Shown: in pieces, positions 59,686 to 64,000 of the stretch
Numbering within the stretch: the first letter of the stretch is position 1
How the letters are laid out: every line of letters starts with the position of its first letter
From: Glycomyces sp. NRRL B-16210
GTDB lineage: Bacteria > Actinomycetota > Actinomycetes > Mycobacteriales > Micromonosporaceae
Assembly (NCBI RefSeq): GCF_000719515.1
Contig: NZ_JOGR01000007.1
Location: 124,001 to 188,000, forward strand
Length of the DNA: 64,000 nucleotides
Direction of reading: 5' to 3'
Position numbers and translations under genes: made by a program
The notes under the pieces: generated by a model
The model's database searches: none
Told to the model about the DNA's origin: nothing
Seen by the model: only the letters and a program-made list of their open reading frames with translations

Positions 59686-60654
59686 TCACCAGCCTCGGCG
59701 CAGGGCGAGCCAGTCGGCCGCCGCCAGGCCGCTCCATCTCTGGTGCGCGCGCAGGTACGGCGACACGTCCGGGATCGGCGGATCGATCGCCTGGGCCAGG
59801 TAGTAGCCCGCGATCGAGGTGAGCGCGGTGTCCAGTTCCTCGCCACTGACGCCTTCGGCGGTCGGGTGGGCCCGGAACAGCGCGTCCGCGTCGTGCCCGT
59901 CGCCGTGGGCGGCGACGAGGAGGCACACGGTGTCGAACCACGGCGAATGGACCTGCACCCAGTTCCAGTCGCAGATCCAGGCCCGGTCGGCGCCCAGGAT
60001 CATGTTGTCGGGGCGCAGGTCGAAGTGCATCACGGCGTCGGCGGTCATGGCCGCGTCGATGCCGCGTTCGAGTTCCGCCAGCTCGTCGACGCGGCCTTCG
60101 AGCGCCGGCGGCACCGGGAACGGCTCGTCCTCGCCCGAGGCCACGGCCGCGAAGCGGCGCAGGTTCCGGTCGATCGGGACGGCGCTGACGCCGAGGTCGA
60201 GCAGCCGCTTCGGGGCCGGGGTGAGATGCGTGGCGGCCTCGGCCCAGGCGTCGAGCATGAGGGCGAGGTCGCGCGGCGTCATGGGAAGGGTCGGGGCGCG
60301 GCCCTCGACGGTCTCGAAGCCGAGGACGGTCCAGTCCTCGAAGTCCGCCGCGAATTCGAGGCGCGGGGCCGGGATCCCTTCGGGGAGCGCCGGGTTGACG
60401 CGGGCCTCCTGCCGGTAGGCCGCGAGGGCGAAGGCCTTGTCGCTGCCGGCGGCCTTGACGAACAGCTCGGCGCCCGAATCGGCGCGGACCCGGGCGGCGA
60501 AGCCGCCGCTGAAGCCGCCTCCGGCCATGCGGATGTCGGCGGGCGCGCCGCCGAGCTCGGCGGTGACGCGTTCGCGCACATGGGGAGGCAGGGTCTCCCA
60601 GGTGTCGCGGACGGCAGTGGCGTCGTACGGGATCGCGGGTCCGAATCGGGACAT
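59686..60654 (-). CDS. Aminoglycoside phosphotransferase-type kinase
   Basis: 322 aa from an ATG at 60654. APH/choline-kinase fold: VMHFDLRPDNMIL is the HxDxxxxN catalytic loop and ICDWNWVQV carries the metal-binding Asp in place of DFG. The N-terminal lobe has GGGFSGGFAARV and FVKAAGSDKAFAL with the ATP-binding Lys. Usual annotation is phosphotransferase; substrates include aminoglycosides and many metabolites, so resistance should not be assumed. A promoter-like repeat copy lies ~130 nt upstream. Confidence 0.88.
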   Translation of the reverse strand: MSRFGPAIPYDATAVRDTWETLPPHVRERVTAELGGAPADIRMAGGGFSGGFAARVRADSGAELFVKAAGSDKAFALAAYRQEARVNPALPEGIPAPRLEFAADFEDWTVLGFETVEGRAPTLPMTPRDLALMLDAWAEAATHLTPAPKRLLDLGVSAVPIDRNLRRFAAVASGEDEPFPVPPALEGRVDELAELERGIDAAMTADAVMHFDLRPDNMILGADRAWICDWNWVQVHSPWFDTVCLLVAAHGDGHDADALFRAHPTAEGVSGEELDTALTSIAGYYLAQAIDPPIPDVSPYLRAHQRWSGLAAADWLALRRGW

Positions 60655-60774
60655 GACGAGAGTGTCGCCGTTGTGGTGGCTCGGGTGCAATCGCTTTAGG
60701 CGAGGGGGCGAGGGGGCCGGCGCGGCTTGGCCGCGAAGGTGAACGGCGGTTCCGGGGCGAATCGGGCGTTCTCA

Positions 60775-60814
60775 GGCGCCCCCGAATCAAGGGTGCCCTA
60801 AGGGTCCGACATCG
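60775..60814 (-). repeat. Interspersed promoter-like repeat, copy C
   Basis: On the minus strand it reads ATGTCGGACCCTTAGGGCAC and on through TTGATTCGGGGGC, matching the cores of copies A and B at 11219 and 11342 with the same 19-nt spacing between ATGTCG (60812-60807) and ATTCGG (60787-60782). It points at the phosphotransferase gene. Confidence 0.6.
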
Positions 60815-60874
60815 TGCCGCAATGGAGACCCCTCGGCGCCGTGGTGGGGACGGCGGCGAGGGGCCGGCTCCATT

Positions 60875-61306
60875 CTAGGCGTTCGCGAGCAAAGAGGGAA
60901 TCACCACTGGGAGTACATAGCAGCCGATATCGCCGACCGCGCTGTAGGTGAGCGCCCAGCGCGCCGTCCTGGCGTCGCGGCACAGCACCACGAAGGCCAC
61001 CATGCAGCTCAGCGCCCGCTGCGCGTCGGTGAGGAAGCGGAGCCACGACTCGGCTTGCGCCGGATCGGGTTCGAGCACGGCATCGAACAGGATCGCCACG
61101 AGGCGCTCGCCGTCCTTGGAATAGGCCGCCGCGACGCAGACGCGGAGCCTGCTGGAGGGTTCGGGGACGGCGAGGGTCCTGCGGCTGACGGTGATGCTGT
61201 CGTAGTCGGGGAGTGCGGGGCCTTCGGTGCAGTGGTACAGCTCGGTGGCGAATTCGGGGCGCGTCTCCATCAGCATGGCGAGGAGTTCGTTGTACTCGAT
61301 CGGCAT
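60875..61306 (-). CDS. Degenerate PD-(D/E)XK-type protein of the actinomycete Rpn-like group
   Basis: 143 aa from an ATG at 61306. It resembles the short proteins, present in many copies in streptomycetes, built on the plan 'rPelaaell...lP.y....vs..l.e..P.e.raD...vvEvQ...d..K..SWp.Y...lr....cp..lLVvc.d..vArWa'. Here ALPDYDSITV, ILFDAVLE, SWLRFL, FVVLCRDARTARWAL are recognisable. The nuclease-type D...E-x-Q/K residues are replaced (ILFDAVLEPD), so catalysis is doubtful. Function unknown. Confidence 0.6.
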   Translation of the reverse strand: MPIEYNELLAMLMETRPEFATELYHCTEGPALPDYDSITVSRRTLAVPEPSSRLRVCVAAAYSKDGERLVAILFDAVLEPDPAQAESWLRFLTDAQRALSCMVAFVVLCRDARTARWALTYSAVGDIGCYVLPVVIPSLLANA

Positions 61307-61523
61307 TCGAGTTCCTAACTTCCGCATGGGGTCACAAACGGTGGGTTGTAGGAAGAACGAGGACACGAGTTTCCGGTTACGGGTTACCGCCCCGTATTGC
61401 GGACGCAGATCGCCGATGCAGCGTTTCGTATGAGGCGCAGGGCGATCCCCGGTGCGCGAAGGCCACAGGCATACGCGTGCGTCGATGTCTTCTGTCGCGG
61501 CCGGTTCTGCCGCGAGAGACGCC

Positions 61524-61561
61524 GCAGGGGCGCGGCGGGATCGATCCCGCCGCGCCCCTGC
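61524..61561. terminator. 38-bp perfect palindrome, sucB terminator
   Basis: The whole 38 bp equals its own reverse complement (centre TCGATCGA-like GATC), 17 nt past the sucB stop. It would form a 17-bp stem and terminate on either strand. Confidence 0.8.
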
Positions 61562-61578
61562 GCTCGTTCGCTTCCGGG

Positions 61579-63318
61579 CTACAGGCCCAGCTGGTGCTCG
61601 AAGTTGCCCTCTTCGATGCGCTTGGTGACCGCTTCGAGGTAGCGGGCCGCGTCGGCACCGTCGATGAGGCGGTGGTCGTAGCTCAGCGTGAGGTGCATGA
61701 CCGAGCGCACCGCGATGACCTCGCCCAGCTCCGGGTCGTTGATCACGCGGGGGCGCTTGACGATCGCGGCCGTGCCGAGGATCGCCGACTGCCCCAGCGG
61801 CACGATCGGCGTGTCGAACAGGGCGCCCACCGAGCCGGTGTTGGTGATCGTGAAGGTCCCGCCGAACAGGTCGTCGGGCGCCAGGCCGCCTTCGCGGGCC
61901 TTCTTGGCGATCTCGGCGATCCGCTTGGCCAGGCCCGGGATGTTCAGGTCGCCGGCGTTCTTGACGACCGGGACGATGAGGCCCTTCGGCGTGTCCACCG
62001 CGAAGCCCACGTGCTCGGCGTCGGGGTAGGTGATCGTCTTCTCCTCCAGGTTCATGGAGGCGTTGACGATCGGGTACTGCTGGAGCGCCTCGATCGCGGC
62101 GATCGAGAAGAACGGCAGGAAGGAGAGCTTCACGCCGTGGCGGGCGAGGAACTCGTCCTTCTTGGCCGCGCGGAGCTTCGCCACCTTCGTGACGTCCACT
62201 TCGCGCACGGTCGTGAGCTGCGCGGTGGTGGTCATCGACTGGAGCAGGGCCTTGGCCGCGGACTGGCGCAGGCGGCTCATCTTCTCGGTGCGTCCGCGCA
62301 GCGGGCTGACCTCGGCCGGGGCCGGTGCGGCCTTCGCCGGGGCGGCCTTCTCTGCGGGCGCCGGGGCCTTCTTGGCGTCGATGACGGCCTGGACGTCCTC
62401 CTTGCGGACGCGTCCGCCCACACCGGAGCCGGTGACCTCGGAGAGGTCCACGCCGTTGTCGGAGGCGAGCTTTCGCACCAGCGGCGTCACGTAGGAGCCC
62501 GAGGGCTTCGACGCGGACGGCGCGGCGACCGGGGCCGCGGCGGCGACCGGTGCCTCGGCGACTTCGGGCTCGGCCGGGGTCGGGTGCGTCGGCGAGGAGT
62601 CCGCCTGGGACGCCTCGGCCTTCGGCTCGGGTTCGGACTTCACCGACGGGGTCGGCTCGGACTCGGGCTCCGAAGCGGCCGGGGCCGCGTCGCCGGAGCC
62701 GATGACCGCGAGCACGGAACCGACCTCGGCGGTCTCGTCCTCGTTCACGCGGATCTCCAGCAGCGTGCCGGCGGCCGGCGAGGGGATCTCCGTGTCGACC
62801 TTGTCGGTCGAGATCTCCAGGAGCGGCTCGTCCACCTCGACGGTGTCGCCGACGGCCTTGAGCCACTGCGTGACCGTGCCCTCGGTGACCGACTCGCCCA
62901 GTTCGGGGAGGACCACGTCGGTGCCGGAGGCCGCACCGGAGGAGGCCGGGGCCTCCTTCTCGGACGAGGCCTCGGCGGGCTCGGGCTCAGGTTCGGGTTC
63001 GGCCTTGGTCTCCTCGGCCTCGGGCTCGGGCAGCGGTTCCTGCTCGGGCTTCGAGGGGGCGTCGTCGCCGCCGGCCTCGGACGGGTCGCCGATGATCGCC
63101 AGCTCGCCGCCGACCTCGACATCGGCGTCCTCGGGCGCGACGATCTTCAGCAGCACCCCGGCGACCGGCGAGGGCACCTCGGTGTCCACTTTGTCGGTCG
63201 AGACCTCCAGAAGGGGCTCGTCGACCTCGACGGTGTCGCCCTCCTGCTTGAGCCACTGCGTGACGGTCCCCTCGGTGACCGACTCACCGAGGGCGGGCAT
63301 CGTTACCGATGTCGGCAT
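61579..63318 (-). CDS. sucB: Dihydrolipoamide acyltransferase (E2), 2-oxoglutarate dehydrogenase type
   Basis: 579 aa. Two lipoyl domains (lipoyl Lys in LLEVSTDKVDTEVPSP and LLEISTDKVDTEIPSP) are joined by acidic/Pro/Ala linkers, followed by a peripheral-subunit-binding domain (YVTPLVRKLASDNGVDLSEV) and the catalytic domain ending in LTLSYDHRLIDGADAARYL (His and Asp of HxxxD). It transfers the succinyl (or acetyl) group to CoA. An E3 gene follows immediately upstream on the same strand (24 nt). In actinobacteria such E2s are annotated sucB. Confidence 0.94.
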   Translation of the reverse strand: MPTSVTMPALGESVTEGTVTQWLKQEGDTVEVDEPLLEVSTDKVDTEVPSPVAGVLLKIVAPEDADVEVGGELAIIGDPSEAGGDDAPSKPEQEPLPEPEAEETKAEPEPEPEPAEASSEKEAPASSGAASGTDVVLPELGESVTEGTVTQWLKAVGDTVEVDEPLLEISTDKVDTEIPSPAAGTLLEIRVNEDETAEVGSVLAVIGSGDAAPAASEPESEPTPSVKSEPEPKAEASQADSSPTHPTPAEPEVAEAPVAAAAPVAAPSASKPSGSYVTPLVRKLASDNGVDLSEVTGSGVGGRVRKEDVQAVIDAKKAPAPAEKAAPAKAAPAPAEVSPLRGRTEKMSRLRQSAAKALLQSMTTTAQLTTVREVDVTKVAKLRAAKKDEFLARHGVKLSFLPFFSIAAIEALQQYPIVNASMNLEEKTITYPDAEHVGFAVDTPKGLIVPVVKNAGDLNIPGLAKRIAEIAKKAREGGLAPDDLFGGTFTITNTGSVGALFDTPIVPLGQSAILGTAAIVKRPRVINDPELGEVIAVRSVMHLTLSYDHRLIDGADAARYLEAVTKRIEEGNFEHQLGL

Positions 63319-63342
63319 CGTTCGTTCAACTCCTGCGTGTGC

Positions 63343-64000
63343 TTAGTCGTGGGCGTGCAGCGGCTTGCCGGCCAGCAGCATCGCCGCTTCACCGATCGCT
63401 TCGTTCTGGGTCGGGTGCATGTGGATGAGGTTCGCGACGTCGGTCGCGTAGGCCTCCCAGTTGTAGATCAGCTCCGCTTCGCCGATCTGCTCGGAGATGC
63501 GGGCGCCGACCATGTGGACGCCGACGATCGGGCCGTCCTCGACCGCGACGAGCTTGACGAAGCCCTGGGTCTTGAGGATGTTGGACTTGCCGTTGCCCGC
63601 GAGGTTGTAGTTGACCGACTTGATCTTGTCGGCGCCGTACCGCTCCTTCGCCTTGTCCTCGTTGAGGCCCATGGAGGCCACCTCGGGCTCGGTGAAGGTC
63701 ACGCGGGGGATGCCGGTCTCGTCGATCGGGGCCGGGTCGAGCCCGGCGATGTGCTCGGCGACGAAGATGCCCTGGAGGAAGCCGCGGTGCGCGAGCTGGA
63801 TGCCGGGGACGATGTCGCCGACGGCGTAGACGCTGGGGACGCTGGTCTGGAGGTGCTCGTTCGTCGGCACGAAGCCGCGGTCGAGGGTGATGCCCTGCTC
63901 CTCGTAGCCGAGGCCGTCGGTGACCGGGCCGCGCCCGACCGCGACGAGCACGAGGTCGCCTTCGACGACCTTGCCGCCCTGGATCGTGACCTGCACGCCC
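63343..64000 (-). CDS. lpd: Dihydrolipoyl dehydrogenase (E3), C-terminal part
   Basis: The 5' end lies beyond the window; ~218 C-terminal residues are visible. VVEGDLVLVAVGRGPVTDGL and SVYAVGDIVPGIQLAHRG are the FAD/NAD site, PRVTFTEPEVASMG the interface domain, and HMHPTQNEAIGE the catalytic His-Glu pair at the dimer interface. It reoxidises the lipoyl groups of the E2 encoded next to it. The two genes are transcribed lpd then sucB. Confidence 0.96.
   Translation of the reverse strand, partial: GVQVTIQGGKVVEGDLVLVAVGRGPVTDGLGYEEQGITLDRGFVPTNEHLQTSVPSVYAVGDIVPGIQLAHRGFLQGIFVAEHIAGLDPAPIDETGIPRVTFTEPEVASMGLNEDKAKERYGADKIKSVNYNLAGNGKSNILKTQGFVKLVAVEDGPIVGVHMVGARISEQIGEAELIYNWEAYATDVANLIHMHPTQNEAIGEAAMLLAGKPLHAHD

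Noticed and set aside
59686..60654. Antibiotic-resistance aminoglycoside kinase
   Set aside because: The fold fits, but residues specific to known resistance enzymes cannot be asserted and such kinases have many substrates.

Overview
The window is a gene-dense, very high-GC chromosomal segment of an actinomycete. Evidence: FAD-dependent thymidylate synthase ThyX, a ClgR-PspA-PspM stress operon, an LppM-type lipoprotein, D-arabinono-lactone oxidase, and gene order like the Mycobacterium tuberculosis ribF/rpsO/pnp ... thyX/dapA/rnj ... ftsK/pgsA/clgR/pspA/pspM region. I cannot fix the genus. A member of the Glycomycetales or Micromonosporales would fit, but that is a guess. No rRNA, tRNA, CRISPR array, prophage or biosynthetic cluster was seen.

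Layout. 1-1860: end of an ABC sugar permease, a secreted PLD-like protein and a small membrane protein. 1927-9327: ribF, rpsO, a solitary TnpB element inserted between rpsO and pnp, then pnp, an M16 peptidase and dapB in tight succession. 9478-13362: envelope proteins (Thr/Ser/Pro-rich membrane protein, LppM-like lipoprotein, DUF2752) and an RHH regulator/DUF4097 operon. 13577-17071: thyX, dapA, rnj. 17087-19519: two related Pro/Gln-rich membrane proteins (one looks rearranged) and an SDR. 19594-28052: ftsK, a lipoprotein, rimO-pgsA, then clgR-pspA-pspM. 28111-34852: a secreted lectin-like protein, cimA behind a transcription attenuator, a secreted propeller-like protein, a small membrane protein and a FAH hydrolase overlapping gltX.

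35145-39919: an SPFH-GYF protein with a zinc-ribbon membrane partner (similar in type to Bacillus YdjI/YdjG, which work with PspA), a PadR/HAAS pair and a transglycosylase-like cell-wall enzyme. 39969-47628: a minus-strand block of RibD-like reductase, HerA-like ATPase, SbcD/Mre11, SbcC/Rad50, NurA-like nuclease and an SRPBCC protein. This is an archaeal-style end-resection set in a bacterium and the most interesting locus here. 47749-60654: lactone oxidase with divergent PLP deaminase/aldolase, a class A PBP with a collagen-like cytoplasmic tail, a KstD-like flavoprotein, flavin reductase, two PNPOx-fold proteins, two methyltransferases and an APH-type phosphotransferase. 60875-64000: a degenerate PD-(D/E)XK-family protein, sucB and the C-terminal part of lpd.

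A recurring pattern is the leaderless gene. At least fourteen starts have a TANNNT-type -10 box ending 6-7 nt before the ATG/GTG, with no Shine-Dalgarno. I used this pattern to choose several starts.
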